14,165 bases of DNA from NCBI GenBank assembly GCA_024653225.1, contig JANLGA010000048.1:1-14165 (forward strand). The letters run 5' to 3'. Position 1 is the first letter of the stretch; every line of letters starts with the position of its first letter. The notes below the pieces were generated by a model, which saw only the letters and a list, made by a program, of their open reading frames with translations, searched no databases and had not been told where the DNA came from. This DNA is from Bacillota bacterium (lineage in GTDB: Bacteria > Bacillota > Sulfobacillia > JABLXB01). A program made the position numbers and the translations under genes. Positions 1 to 7,260 of the stretch are shown piece after piece.

Positions 1-680
1 TCCTTTCCATCCTGCTGGTCGGCATGCTCGGTGTCGTCATGGAAAGGATGATATACCGCCCGCTCAGGGACGGGCCGTTGACCAACCCGATGGTGGCCTT
101 CGTGGGATCGTCCATAATAATCCAGCAGCTGGCGCTGATGCGGTGGGGTGCGGAGGGACGGACATTCCCCAGCCCGTTCGGAGAGGAAGCCTTCGTGTTG
201 GCCGGATTGAGGTTTGTGCCGCAGTACGTCGTGACTTTCGTAGTGTGCGGAGTCCTCATGATCGTGCTCGACCTCCTGCTCAATCACACCAAGATGGGGA
301 TAGCGCTCAGGGCGGTCTCGCAGGACCGCGAGACCGCCAGGTTGATGGGGATAGACCTGGGACGGATGCACGGGTTCACGCTGGGGCTCACGGCCGCGCT
401 GGGAGCGGCGACGGGCTCCCTTTACGGCCCGATGTCAATAGTGATCTTCAACATGGGCATGCTCATCTTCCTCAAGGGATTCATCTCGGCGGCCTTCGGC
501 GGCCTGGGCAACGTTAGGGCCACCATCCTCGGCGGCCTGTGCTTTGGGGTCATCGAGCAGTTGTCCGCGGCGTTCGTGTCGTCGCTGTACCGGGATTGCA
601 TTTCCTTCGGGTTGATGGTCCTGATAATCACCTTCAGGCCGGCCGGCCTGTTCGGAAGGAGACTCGTGGCGAAGGTATGA
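1..680 (+). CDS. livH: Branched-chain amino acid-type ABC transporter permease LivH (5' truncated)
   Basis: One of the two membrane permeases of a HAAT-family ABC importer (LivH/LivM/LivG/LivF plus a binding protein), forming half of the cytoplasmic-membrane channel. The reading frame is open to the left edge (first full codon at base 3, reading LSILLVGM), so the start lies outside; the Met at base 24 is internal. About 225 residues are visible against a usual 290-300, so roughly 70 N-terminal residues are missing. Seen in the protein: 'ERMIYRPLR' just after the edge, several hydrophobic membrane segments, the conserved cytoplasmic loop 'RAVSQDRETARLMGID' typical of this permease family, and a 'GGLGNVRATILGG' segment near the C-terminus. 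The stop overlaps the livM start (ATGA), implying translational coupling. Family assignment is firm; the substrate cannot be read from the permease. Confidence 0.95.
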   Translation, partial: LSILLVGMLGVVMERMIYRPLRDGPLTNPMVAFVGSSIIIQQLALMRWGAEGRTFPSPFGEEAFVLAGLRFVPQYVVTFVVCGVLMIVLDLLLNHTKMGIALRAVSQDRETARLMGIDLGRMHGFTLGLTAALGAATGSLYGPMSIVIFNMGMLIFLKGFISAAFGGLGNVRATILGGLCFGVIEQLSAAFVSSLYRDCISFGLMVLIITFRPAGLFGRRLVAKV

Positions 681-1702
681 GTACGAGGATGGCAATGATG
701 CAGTCCGCCGCAAGAAAGCAGCCTAGGCAGCGCCTGCTCGTGGCAGCCATGGCGGCGATAGCGATAATCCTGCCTTTCGCCGCCCCCAATGCGTACTGGC
801 TGCACGTGGTGATCCTGGGGCTCATCCACACGCTCCCCGTCCTCGGATTGACCCTATTCATGGGGTACGCGGGGCAACTGTCAGTCGGTCACGAAGCGCT
901 GTACGCGATCGGCGCGTACACCTCGGGGATCCTGCTGAGGCGGGGTTTTCCGTTCATCGTGGCGTTCGCCGGGTCGGCGATCCTGCCGTACTTCGCGGCG
1001 AAGGCGCTCGGCCTCGCGGTCCTGAGGTACGTTAAGGGGATATACCTGGCGCCGGCGACCCTGGGGGTGTCGTGGTTTCTCAACGCACTGCTGACTAACC
1101 TCGTGAAGCTCACCGGCGGGCCGTCCGGGCTCACCGGGATACCGCGCCCCGCCTGGTTCAGGCACGAGACCCAATACTATTTCCTCTGCCTCGCGGTGGT
1201 CCTCGCCGTTTACTGGGCAATGTCGAGGCTGATTGACTCCCGTGCGGGCATCGCGTTCAGGTCAATAGCCGGCAACGATATCGCCGCGGAATGCCTCGGG
1301 ATAGACGTGTACCGGTACAAGGTATTCGCCCTCGCGCTGAGCGGCCTCTGCTGCGGCCTCGGCGGCGCCCTGTACGCCAGCTACGCGAATTACATCTGCC
1401 CTGCGGACTTCTCCCGCGAGATGGCCGTTCGGCTGCTGTGCATGTGCATCGTGGGCGGACTGGGCAACATGAACGGGGCGTGGATGGGGGCGCTCATCCT
1501 CAACATTGTCCCCGAGCTCCTGAGGGCGTCCAACAGGCTGCAGCTCGTCCTGTACGGGGCGCTCCTGATTTCCGTGCTCATGTACTGGCCGAAGGGCTTG
1601 GGCGGTCTGCTCGACCTTCTCCTGCAGAGGGGCCGTGGGGCTACGACGGGCGCCGCGGACAAATATGGGGGTCCGGCGGCGGAGGAGGCACGAACGGCAT
1701 GA
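677..1702 (+). CDS. livM: Branched-chain amino acid-type ABC transporter permease LivM
   Basis: Second permease of the HAAT importer, 341 residues, within the normal family length. I start it at the ATG overlapping the livH stop by four bases; a GGAAGGAG lies about 15 nt upstream and an in-frame ATG at 689, preceded by GAGG, is the alternative. The sequence shows multiple hydrophobic segments, the LivM hallmark 'GYAGQLSVGHEALYAIGAY' near residue 75, a 'GGPSGLTGIPRP' loop, and the coupling loop 'FRSIAGNDIAAECLGIDV' that contacts the ATPases. 'VGGLGNMNGAWMGA' closes the core as in relatives. The C-terminal tail after the last membrane segment is Gly/Ala-rich and probably cytoplasmic. The stop overlaps the livG start (ATGA). 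The frame is open upstream of 677 inside livH, but that part is a livH shadow. Substrate unknown. Confidence 0.94.
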   Translation: MSTRMAMMQSAARKQPRQRLLVAAMAAIAIILPFAAPNAYWLHVVILGLIHTLPVLGLTLFMGYAGQLSVGHEALYAIGAYTSGILLRRGFPFIVAFAGSAILPYFAAKALGLAVLRYVKGIYLAPATLGVSWFLNALLTNLVKLTGGPSGLTGIPRPAWFRHETQYYFLCLAVVLAVYWAMSRLIDSRAGIAFRSIAGNDIAAECLGIDVYRYKVFALALSGLCCGLGGALYASYANYICPADFSREMAVRLLCMCIVGGLGNMNGAWMGALILNIVPELLRASNRLQLVLYGALLISVLMYWPKGLGGLLDLLLQRGRGATTGAADKYGGPAAEEARTA

Positions 1703-2487
1703 GCGAACGTGGAGCAACCCTAAAGCTGGATGGGGTGACGCTGGACTTCGGAGGCCTGCGCGCCGTGGACAACGTCACGACCACCATATCCGGCGGTGAA
1801 CTGGTCGGCTTGATCGGCCCGAACGGCGCGGGGAAGACATCGCTGTACAATGCGCTGACCGGGATTTATCCGCCCACGGCCGGCAAGGTCGTGTTCGACG
1901 GCGTGGACATCACGGGGATGCCTCCGCACAAGATAGCAGCCCACGGGTTGGTCAGGAGCTTTCAACTGGTTTCCGTATTCCCCGACATGACCTGCCTCGA
2001 GAACGTGCTGGCCGGGTTCCACTCGAAGACCCGGTCGGGGACATTCGACGCCCTGTTCCGAACGGAGACCTTCAAGAGAGAAAGGAAGGACTGCCTCGAG
2101 GCGGCACGCCTCATCCTGAAGAAGGTCGGCCTCGAAAGGAAGGCGTCCGTGAAAGCCGGGAACCTCTCGTACGGGGAGCGCAAGAGGCTCGACATCGGCA
2201 GGGCGGTCGCCGCGGCGCCGAAGATGCTGCTCCTCGATGAACCCGCGGCCGGCCTGAACCCGGTAGAGAGAAGGGAGCTCGCCGACCTGATCCTCACGCT
2301 ACACCGCGACGGTTACACGATGGTCGTGATAGAGCACGACATGAAGCTCATAATGGGCCTGGTCGAGCGCGTCCTCGTGCTCGACAGGGGCAGGCTCATT
2401 GCCGACGGCACCCCTCAACAGGTGCAAAATGACGAGAAGGTGATCACGGCCTACATCGGGAGGAGACCTGGACATGCTGGTAATTGA
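1699..2487 (+). CDS. livG: ABC transporter ATP-binding protein LivG
   Basis: One of two cytoplasmic ATPases powering the HAAT importer, 262 residues. Seen: Walker A GPNGAGKTS (residues 40-48), the Q-loop region 'VRSFQL' (85-90), an ABC signature in the LivG form LSYGE (156-160) instead of LSGGQ, Walker B with catalytic Glu in MLLLDEP (176-182), and the switch His in IEHDM (His213). The segment 'AAGLNPVE' after Walker B is typical of LivG. The start ATG overlaps the livM stop and has a strong GGAGGAGG at 1681-1688, 10 nt upstream. The long open frame upstream of 1699 in the same phase is a GC-rich shadow of livM, not an N-terminal extension. The last 14 bases overlap livF, so livG and livF are probably translated together. 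Confidence 0.95.
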   Translation: MSERGATLKLDGVTLDFGGLRAVDNVTTTISGGELVGLIGPNGAGKTSLYNALTGIYPPTAGKVVFDGVDITGMPPHKIAAHGLVRSFQLVSVFPDMTCLENVLAGFHSKTRSGTFDALFRTETFKRERKDCLEAARLILKKVGLERKASVKAGNLSYGERKRLDIGRAVAAAPKMLLLDEPAAGLNPVERRELADLILTLHRDGYTMVVIEHDMKLIMGLVERVLVLDRGRLIADGTPQQVQNDEKVITAYIGRRPGHAGN

Positions 2488-3202
2488 AGCGCTGACGGGC
2501 GGGTACGAGAGCAGCGAGGTCTTCAGGAACGTGAACCTCGAAGTCCCCGACGGGGCTTTCGTCTCCCTCATCGGCCCGAACGGGGCGGGAAAAACCACGC
2601 TCCTCAAGACCATCGTCGGCTTGCTGAGGTCGCGCAGGGGCCGCGTGGTGTTCGACGGAGCCGACATCACCAACCTTCCCCCGGAGCAGGTGATCGTGAG
2701 GGGCCTGACCCTCGTACCGGAGGGAAGGAAGATATTCTACGACCTCACCGTCCGGGAGAACATCCTGGTAGGAGCGTACCTCCGCAAGGATACCGCCGGG
2801 ATCAAGCAAGACCTCGAGCGCATGACGTCCCTATTCCCCGTCCTCGGCCAGCGCCTCGCCCAGCTCGGAGGCACACTGAGCGGCGGCGAACAGGGCATGC
2901 TCGCGCTGGCCAGGGCGCTCATGAGCAGACCCAAGATGCTGATGCTGGACGAGCCTTCGCTGGGGCTGGGGCCCATCATAGTGGACCAGGTCATGAACAC
3001 CCTGAAAGAGATAAACCAGCGCGGCACCACCATTTTCCTGGTGGAACAGAACGCAGAGATCGCGCTGCAAGCGTCCGACAGGGTGTACGTGCTGGACGCG
3101 GGCGAAGTGGCGGCTTCCGGGACGCCTGACGAGCTGCTCGGGAACGCCGCACTGAGGTCCGCCTATCTCGGCACCGGCCTCTCGAACGGATCGAACAACT
3201 GA
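2474..3202 (+). CDS. livF: ABC transporter ATP-binding protein LivF
   Basis: Second cytoplasmic ATPase of the HAAT importer, 242 residues, close to the usual 230-240. Seen: Walker A GPNGAGKTT (34-42), 'VPEGRKIF' (81-88; the LivF-type Q-loop region), signature LSGGEQ (135-140), Walker B MLMLDEP (155-161) followed by 'SLGLGPIIV', and the LivF-type switch segment LVEQN (189-193), where Gln replaces the usual His as in other LivF proteins. Start ATG at 2474 lies inside the end of livG and has GGAGGAG about 8 nt upstream. The C-terminal 'LSNGSNN' is a short polar tail. A 130-nt gap with a perfect hairpin follows before the binding-protein gene. Confidence 0.95.
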   Translation: MLVIEALTGGYESSEVFRNVNLEVPDGAFVSLIGPNGAGKTTLLKTIVGLLRSRRGRVVFDGADITNLPPEQVIVRGLTLVPEGRKIFYDLTVRENILVGAYLRKDTAGIKQDLERMTSLFPVLGQRLAQLGGTLSGGEQGMLALARALMSRPKMLMLDEPSLGLGPIIVDQVMNTLKEINQRGTTIFLVEQNAEIALQASDRVYVLDAGEVAASGTPDELLGNAALRSAYLGTGLSNGSNN

Positions 3203-3241
3203 CCGGGGGTGGTGATGGGCAGGGGTTAGTCTTCGCAGGTG

Positions 3242-3261
3242 CCCCGATCCCAAGATCGGGG
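3242..3261 (+). other. Perfect 8-bp inverted repeat between livF and the binding-protein gene
   Basis: The arms CCCCGATC (3242-3249) and GATCGGGG (3254-3261) pair perfectly around a CCAA loop, 40 nt after the livF stop and about 70 nt before the next start. No T-run follows, so it is not a standard intrinsic terminator. A role as an mRNA-stabilising or attenuating hairpin that sets different levels of permease/ATPase and binding protein is plausible but inferred. It could also be an operator. Confidence 0.5.
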
Positions 3262-3317
3262 GTGAGCAGAATCTGAACAGGATGTCGAACGAGATCCAAA
3301 CAGACCAAACAGAATTG

Positions 3318-3326
3318 AAGGAGGGG
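3318..3326 (+). promoter_or_regulatory. Ribosome binding site deciding a TTG start
   Basis: AAGGAGGGG lies 6 nt before the TTG at 3333. It is the best Shine-Dalgarno match in this region, and starting there puts a proper lipoprotein signal peptide at the N-terminus. An in-frame ATG at 3282 lacks a comparable site and would add 17 polar residues before the signal peptide. Confidence 0.75.
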
Positions 3327-3332
3327 ACGCAC

Positions 3333-4493
3333 TTGCACGGTACGAGCAGGCGAGTTGTCGTTGCATTTGCGGCGGTCGCGGTCATGGTATCAATGGTCGG
3401 TTGCGGCGGCTCGCAAACCGCGGAGAAATCCAAGCCCCCGATCAAGATAGGTGTGACAGCTCCGATGACCGGAACCGGCGCGGACTGGGGATTCTACCTG
3501 ACTACGAGCGCCAGGCTCGCGGCCGACGAGATAAACCAGAAAGGCGGCATTGACGGGCGCAGGCTGGAGCTATTCGTGGAAGACGACCAGTCTCAGCCCA
3601 CGGTCCACGTCTCGGCGATCAAGAAACTGATCCACGAGACCAAAGTGGATGTGATCTTGGGGTCCGGAGTAAGCCTCTGTGTACTTGCGGGCATCCCCGT
3701 AGTCGAACAGTACGAGGTACCCCTGCTGGTCACGGTGGCATCCGCGCCCAAAATAAGCCAGCAGGGCGCGAAGTGGATGATGGCACAACTCCCGGTCACC
3801 GAGGACTATTGCTTGCCGATGACGGCGGCATACGGTGTGAGGAACCGCGGCCTCAAGAAGGTGGGGATAATTTACGAGAACTCCGACTGGGGCAAGGCGC
3901 CCGCGGAGGCCGCCAAGAAGCGAATTGAGGAGCTCGGCGGCACAGTCACGGCATTCGAAGCGTTCAACCCGACCGACACCGATTTCTCCGCCCAACTAAC
4001 GAAGATCAAGTCCACCAACCCCGATATGCTACTGACGATGTCCGTTCCGAAGCATACCGCCATCATCGTGCGCCAGGCGAGGCAGGCGGGCCTCGAGGTT
4101 CCGGTATACATGAACCAGGCGAATTCCAGCATGATCTTCCTGGAGACGGCCGGCCAGTACGCCGAGGGCTGCATGAGCACCGTCTACTGGTCGCCTTTCG
4201 CCACGGACGACGCCTCGAAGAAGTTCGTGGAGGCCTACAAGACCTACACGGGCAAGAATGCGGTGCAGGCTTGTGCCTCGACGTACGACGGCATGTACCT
4301 CCTCGCCGAGGCATTCAAGAAGGTCGGCACCGACAAGGCCAAGATCCGGGATTACGTGCGAAACGTGGGCTCCTTCAAGGGCGTGTGCGGGACCTACAAC
4401 ATAGACCCGAAGGACGGTCACAACCTCATGGATCTGACCGTGACGCGCGTGGAGAACGGCGTCTGGAAGGACGTGGAGCGGACCTCCTGGTAA
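3333..4493 (+). CDS. HAAT-family substrate-binding lipoprotein (LivJ/LivK-like)
   Basis: Extracytoplasmic solute receptor for the LivHMGF importer; it captures the ligand and delivers it to the permease. From the TTG start it has 386 residues. Seen: a short basic n-region (two Arg at 6-7), a hydrophobic core, and a lipobox ending in Cys24 (MVGC) followed by a Gly/Ser linker, so the mature protein should be lipid-anchored. The body begins 'IKIGVTAPMTGTGADWG', the usual opening of periplasmic-binding-fold leucine-type receptors, and contains 'AADEINQKGGIDGRRLEL' and 'VGIIYENSDWGKAPAEAAKK', both typical family segments. It is the last gene of the transporter set, separated from livF by a hairpin-bearing gap. 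The ligand is not predictable by eye: relatives bind branched-chain amino acids, amides, urea or aromatic and dicarboxylic acids. Confidence 0.93.
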   Translation: MHGTSRRVVVAFAAVAVMVSMVGCGGSQTAEKSKPPIKIGVTAPMTGTGADWGFYLTTSARLAADEINQKGGIDGRRLELFVEDDQSQPTVHVSAIKKLIHETKVDVILGSGVSLCVLAGIPVVEQYEVPLLVTVASAPKISQQGAKWMMAQLPVTEDYCLPMTAAYGVRNRGLKKVGIIYENSDWGKAPAEAAKKRIEELGGTVTAFEAFNPTDTDFSAQLTKIKSTNPDMLLTMSVPKHTAIIVRQARQAGLEVPVYMNQANSSMIFLETAGQYAEGCMSTVYWSPFATDDASKKFVEAYKTYTGKNAVQACASTYDGMYLLAEAFKKVGTDKAKIRDYVRNVGSFKGVCGTYNIDPKDGHNLMDLTVTRVENGVWKDVERTSW

Positions 4494-4516
4494 CGGGAAT
4501 CGGCCGGCGCACCGCA

Positions 4517-4544
4517 CGGTCGTCCGCGCTCCGCCGGACGACCG
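4517..4544 (+). terminator. Perfect 10-bp hairpin after the binding-protein gene
   Basis: CGGTCGTCCG (4517-4526) and CGGACGACCG (4535-4544) pair perfectly around an 8-nt loop, starting 23 nt after the stop of the binding-protein gene. The stem is very GC-rich, but no T-run follows. It may be a terminator of non-canonical type or a 3'-end stabiliser that lets the receptor mRNA accumulate. The structure is certain; the function is inferred. Confidence 0.45.
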
Positions 4545-4571
4545 GCGGGGCGTCCCGTGAGACTACGCACT

Positions 4572-4576
4572 GGAGG
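4572..4576 (+). promoter_or_regulatory. Ribosome binding site deciding the cupin start
   Basis: GGAGG ends only 1 nt before the ATG at 4578 but 10 nt before an in-frame GTG at 4587. The spacing favours GTG as the true start. The two options differ by three residues. Confidence 0.55.
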
Positions 4577-4586
4577 AATGGGCAAG

Positions 4587-4955
4587 GTGAACTTCGCAGT
4601 CAGCAAGGCGGGCTCAGTGAAAGCCGGGGTCGTTCCCGGCGACGGCGGACCCACCAATAAGACCCGCATCGTATGTGCGGAGGAAGGCATCCCGACGAAC
4701 ACCCTTTTCGCCGGCATACTGGAGCTTCCGCCCGGGGTACATGGGGCCGTCCACAACCATCACATGGAGGAAGTGTACTACATCCTGTCGGGCAGCGGAT
4801 GGGTCGAGTGCGAAGGGGAGCGTAAGGAAATCGCGCAGGGAGACACGGTCTGGCTCTCGCCGGACGTCAAGCACAGGGCTATGAACCGCAGCTCCTCCGA
4901 GCCCCTGAAGCTGCTGTACGTCTGCGGGGTCAATTACGACTCCCTGAAGACCTGA
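4587..4955 (+). CDS. Single-domain cupin protein
   Basis: A small (122 residue) cupin beta-barrel, probably cytoplasmic and binding one divalent metal. Cupin motif 1 is intact: Gly50, then His56-x-His58, Glu62 and Gly69, matching G(x)5HxH(x)3E(x)6G. Motif 2 is recognisable at Gly85...Pro92...His96...Asn100, with the usual 'PxG' Gly absent. His56, His58, Glu62 and His96 are the expected metal ligands. The family includes dioxygenases, isomerases, decarboxylases and sensory or storage proteins, so no reaction can be assigned. Start chosen at GTG 4587 from ribosome binding site spacing; ATG 4578 and GTG 4557 are in-frame alternatives. It sits alone between two hairpin-bearing gaps, downstream of an importer and upstream of an MmgE/PrpD gene, which suggests a role in metabolism of the imported compound. 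Confidence 0.85.
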   Translation: MNFAVSKAGSVKAGVVPGDGGPTNKTRIVCAEEGIPTNTLFAGILELPPGVHGAVHNHHMEEVYYILSGSGWVECEGERKEIAQGDTVWLSPDVKHRAMNRSSSEPLKLLYVCGVNYDSLKT

Positions 4956-5030
4956 CGGGGTCGGGGCGACGACCGGCGCACGGGGACGGGCGCCGCCTCA
5001 TGCCGGCCGCCGCTTCGTTATAGGGGTAGA

Positions 5031-5057
5031 GGGGAAGCGCGCCCTTCGCGCTTCCCC
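5031..5057 (+). terminator. Perfect 11-bp hairpin between the cupin and MmgE/PrpD genes
   Basis: GGGGAAGCGCG (5031-5041) and CGCGCTTCCCC (5047-5057) pair perfectly around a CCCTT loop, 75 nt after the cupin stop and 29 nt before the next start. There is no T-run. The position just ahead of the next ribosome binding site also allows a role as an attenuator or operator for the MmgE/PrpD gene. Confidence 0.5.
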
Positions 5058-5086
5058 GGCTCCCAGTGGAAAGGGGGCCGCGTCCA

Positions 5087-6487
5087 ATGGATGGCGGCAA
5101 GACAGCGGAGCTGTGCGAGTATCTCGTGCGCAGCGACCTTTGCTCCGTTCCCGGTGAAGTGATCCTGAAGGCGAAATGGTGCGCGTTGGACAGCCTCGCG
5201 AACTCCATTGCCGGCGGCTTCCTGCGGCCTTCCAGGATCATCGAGGACCTGGTGCGCCGATGGGCCGGGGCAGGAGAGGCCACCATCCTGTCCGCCGGCT
5301 TCCGGGCGCCCCTGCCCCACGCGGTGTATGCGAACTCCTACAACGCCAACGCCCTCGATTTCGACGATACCCATGACGCCCAGGGACACCCCGGCGCGAT
5401 GATAATACCGGCCGCCTTCTCGGTTTCCGAGTTCATGAGCCGCAGCGGCGAGCAGTTCCTCTCGGCCGTGATCCACGCGTACGAGGTATCGCTCAGGATT
5501 GCCCGCTCATTGAAGGCCACTCCGGAGCGGTATAAGAGGGTCATGGGGCAGGCCAGCTACCTGGTGTTCGGCACCGCATCCGTCGCGTCCAAGCTGCTCG
5601 GCCTGGACGAGCAGGGGACCATCAATGCCTTCGGCATCGCCGGCGCATCCGCGCCGGTGCCGTTCGTGAGAAAGTTCGGCCTCAGCCCGGAGGACAGGCC
5701 GGTCGCATGGGTGAAGAACAACTTCGGTTGGGCCTCTATGGCGGGCGTAACGGCGGCCCTGCTCGCGGCGGAGGGCTTCGTCGGCAACAAGTCCATCCTG
5801 GACGGGGAATGCGGGTTCTGGGTCATGGCCGGGTCGGACAGGTGCGACTTCGCGAAGATGACCGAAGGCCTCGGCAGCGAGTATCTCCTGCTCGACACCG
5901 CCTTCAAACCGTACGCGAGCTGCCGATGGACCCACGCGGCGCTGGACGCCGTCGAACGGATAATATCGAGGTCCGGGGGGCCCGGCGCCCTGAGCCCGAG
6001 CGACGTGGATTCCATCCGCGTCGTCGGTTTCTACGAGTCCGGCCGCAGTCTGAGCTCGCCCGAACCGGAGAACATCATAGACGCGCAGTTCAGCCTGCCT
6101 TATCTCCTCGCCCTCTCCGTCGCCGGCAAGTCCCCGAGGCACGGGCTGCGCGAATCCGATCTGGAGGACGCCGCCGTGCGCGGGCTCGCGCGAAGGGTAT
6201 CCATCGAGATAGATGACGAGTACTCGAAGATGTTCTTCGACGACCATCTCACTCCGTACACCGTCACCATCCTGATGAAGGACGGCCGCGCCCTCACGGA
6301 GACAGTCTACTCCGCGAGCGGGGGCCGGGAGTCACCGCTCGGCGAGCGCGATCTTCAAGAGAAGTTCATGAGGCTGGTCGCGCCCGTCGTGGGAGACCGC
6401 CGAGCGGAATCAATGATATCCTCGATGTTGAACCTCGAGAGGGTCCCGGACATGCGGCAACTCATCCGGGGCTGGTTCGCTCCGTGA
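5087..6487 (+). CDS. MmgE/PrpD family protein
   Basis: A 466-residue member of the family that includes 2-methylcitrate dehydratase (PrpD), cis-aconitate decarboxylase and iminodisuccinate epimerase; members act on di- and tricarboxylic acids in the cytoplasm. Seen: the family core 'ANALDFDDTHDAQGHPGAM' (residues 87-105) with Asp91/Asp93 and His101, 'VAWVKNNFGWASMAG' (206-220) with Lys210, and 'KPYASCRWTHAALDA' (274-288) with His283. The stretch at 149-168, where PrpD and aconitate decarboxylase carry an active-site His, has Met/Gly/Gln and no His. This suggests a subgroup with another reaction. ATG 5087 follows a purine-rich AAAGGGGG about 10 nt upstream; GTG 5066 is an in-frame alternative. 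No partner genes of the methylcitrate cycle (prpB, prpC) are present, so PrpD itself is unlikely. It ends 33 nt from the opposing LUD gene. Confidence 0.9.
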   Translation: MDGGKTAELCEYLVRSDLCSVPGEVILKAKWCALDSLANSIAGGFLRPSRIIEDLVRRWAGAGEATILSAGFRAPLPHAVYANSYNANALDFDDTHDAQGHPGAMIIPAAFSVSEFMSRSGEQFLSAVIHAYEVSLRIARSLKATPERYKRVMGQASYLVFGTASVASKLLGLDEQGTINAFGIAGASAPVPFVRKFGLSPEDRPVAWVKNNFGWASMAGVTAALLAAEGFVGNKSILDGECGFWVMAGSDRCDFAKMTEGLGSEYLLLDTAFKPYASCRWTHAALDAVERIISRSGGPGALSPSDVDSIRVVGFYESGRSLSSPEPENIIDAQFSLPYLLALSVAGKSPRHGLRESDLEDAAVRGLARRVSIEIDDEYSKMFFDDHLTPYTVTILMKDGRALTETVYSASGGRESPLGERDLQEKFMRLVAPVVGDRRAESMISSMLNLERVPDMRQLIRGWFAP

Positions 6488-6520
6488 CTTCGTCCGCGAC
6501 CGCGGCGACAGACCGGGGTG

Positions 6521-7249
6521 CTAGTGCAGGTTCGGACGCCAGCAGTGCGCGACGTAGTTCCTCCAGACCCGCTCAATGCGCTCCGGGGGCCATTCGGGAT
6601 CCCAACCGAGTCCGAGGTCCTCACCTATCAGGACGACCCAAGTATCCGTCCTCATGGGCTTGCCCTGGAGTATAGTGATGGCGTTGCAGATCCTCTCCGG
6701 CGAGCGGCAATCCGAGCACTCCCCGTTCAGTGCGCACGGGGTTCTGAAGCCGCGGTTGGCGGCGTGCCGAGGGCATATCACCTTCTTCAATCGCGCGAAA
6801 GCCGCCTCCAAGTCTCGCACTATCTTGTTCCGCCCGATCGCGAGAATCACCCTCGGTGCCCCGAATACCATGCCCGCAACCCGGTTTCCGGCTCCATCCA
6901 CGCTCACGATGCATCCGCACTCGGTCACCGCGTTGGCCCCCGTGAGGAACACGTCGCGGCGGAGGCTCTCCCTGAGAAGCAGCTCCAGGTCGGCCGGGTT
7001 CCCCTTGCTCGGCAGCATCTTCTTGTCAAAGGGGTTGACCACCGGGTGGCCGCGCGATTCCAACGCCGCTATCGCGCCCAACTGCTGCAGGGTGGTCGAG
7101 TCGCCGATGCCGACGGCGGCTCCCGGGGGGACGAGCTCGACGATCCTCGCCACGGCGAGATCCCCCGTATCAACGTAATCCGCATGAAAGCCGCGCCGCC
7201 GAAGCGCCTCAACGGTTCTCTCGATGACGCCGTTCTCCGGAGTTGACAT
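6521..7249 (-). CDS. LUD-domain (DUF162) protein with C-terminal four-Cys motif
   Basis: A 242-residue stand-alone LUD-domain protein. The domain is named for LutB/LutC of the L-lactate-oxidising LutABC system, but many members like this one have no known reaction. Seen: 'VGIGDSTTL' (46-54), 'FLTGANAVTECG' (101-112), 'VDGAGNRVAGMVFGAPRVI' (117-135) and 'GRNKIV' (139-144), all family hallmarks of a nucleotide- or sugar-phosphate-like binding fold. Near the C-terminus Cys172, Cys178, Cys181 and Cys188 form C-x5-C-x2-C-x6-C, a possible Fe-S or zinc site. Start ATG 7249 has GAGGAG 7 nt upstream; a GTG at 7264 would overlap the preceding gene's stop codon. Last gene of the minus-strand operon, 11 nt after the ATC-hydrolase-like gene. 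No lutA or lutB is present, so lactate oxidation is not implied. Confidence 0.88.
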   Translation of the reverse strand: MSTPENGVIERTVEALRRRGFHADYVDTGDLAVARIVELVPPGAAVGIGDSTTLQQLGAIAALESRGHPVVNPFDKKMLPSKGNPADLELLLRESLRRDVFLTGANAVTECGCIVSVDGAGNRVAGMVFGAPRVILAIGRNKIVRDLEAAFARLKKVICPRHAANRGFRTPCALNGECSDCRSPERICNAITILQGKPMRTDTWVVLIGEDLGLGWDPEWPPERIERVWRNYVAHCWRPNLH

Positions 7250-7260
7250 CCCTCTACTCC

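Noticed and set aside
539..676. Upstream in-frame extension of livM
   Set aside because: It is a shadow of the livH coding sequence; the ATGA overlap at 677 is the usual arrangement.
1291..1698. Upstream in-frame extension of livG
   Set aside because: Arg/Pro-rich shadow of livM; livG homology begins at the ATG at 1699.
5087..6487. Calling this gene prpD (2-methylcitrate dehydratase)
   Set aside because: No prpB or prpC nearby and a missing His in the active-site region; only the family name is supported.
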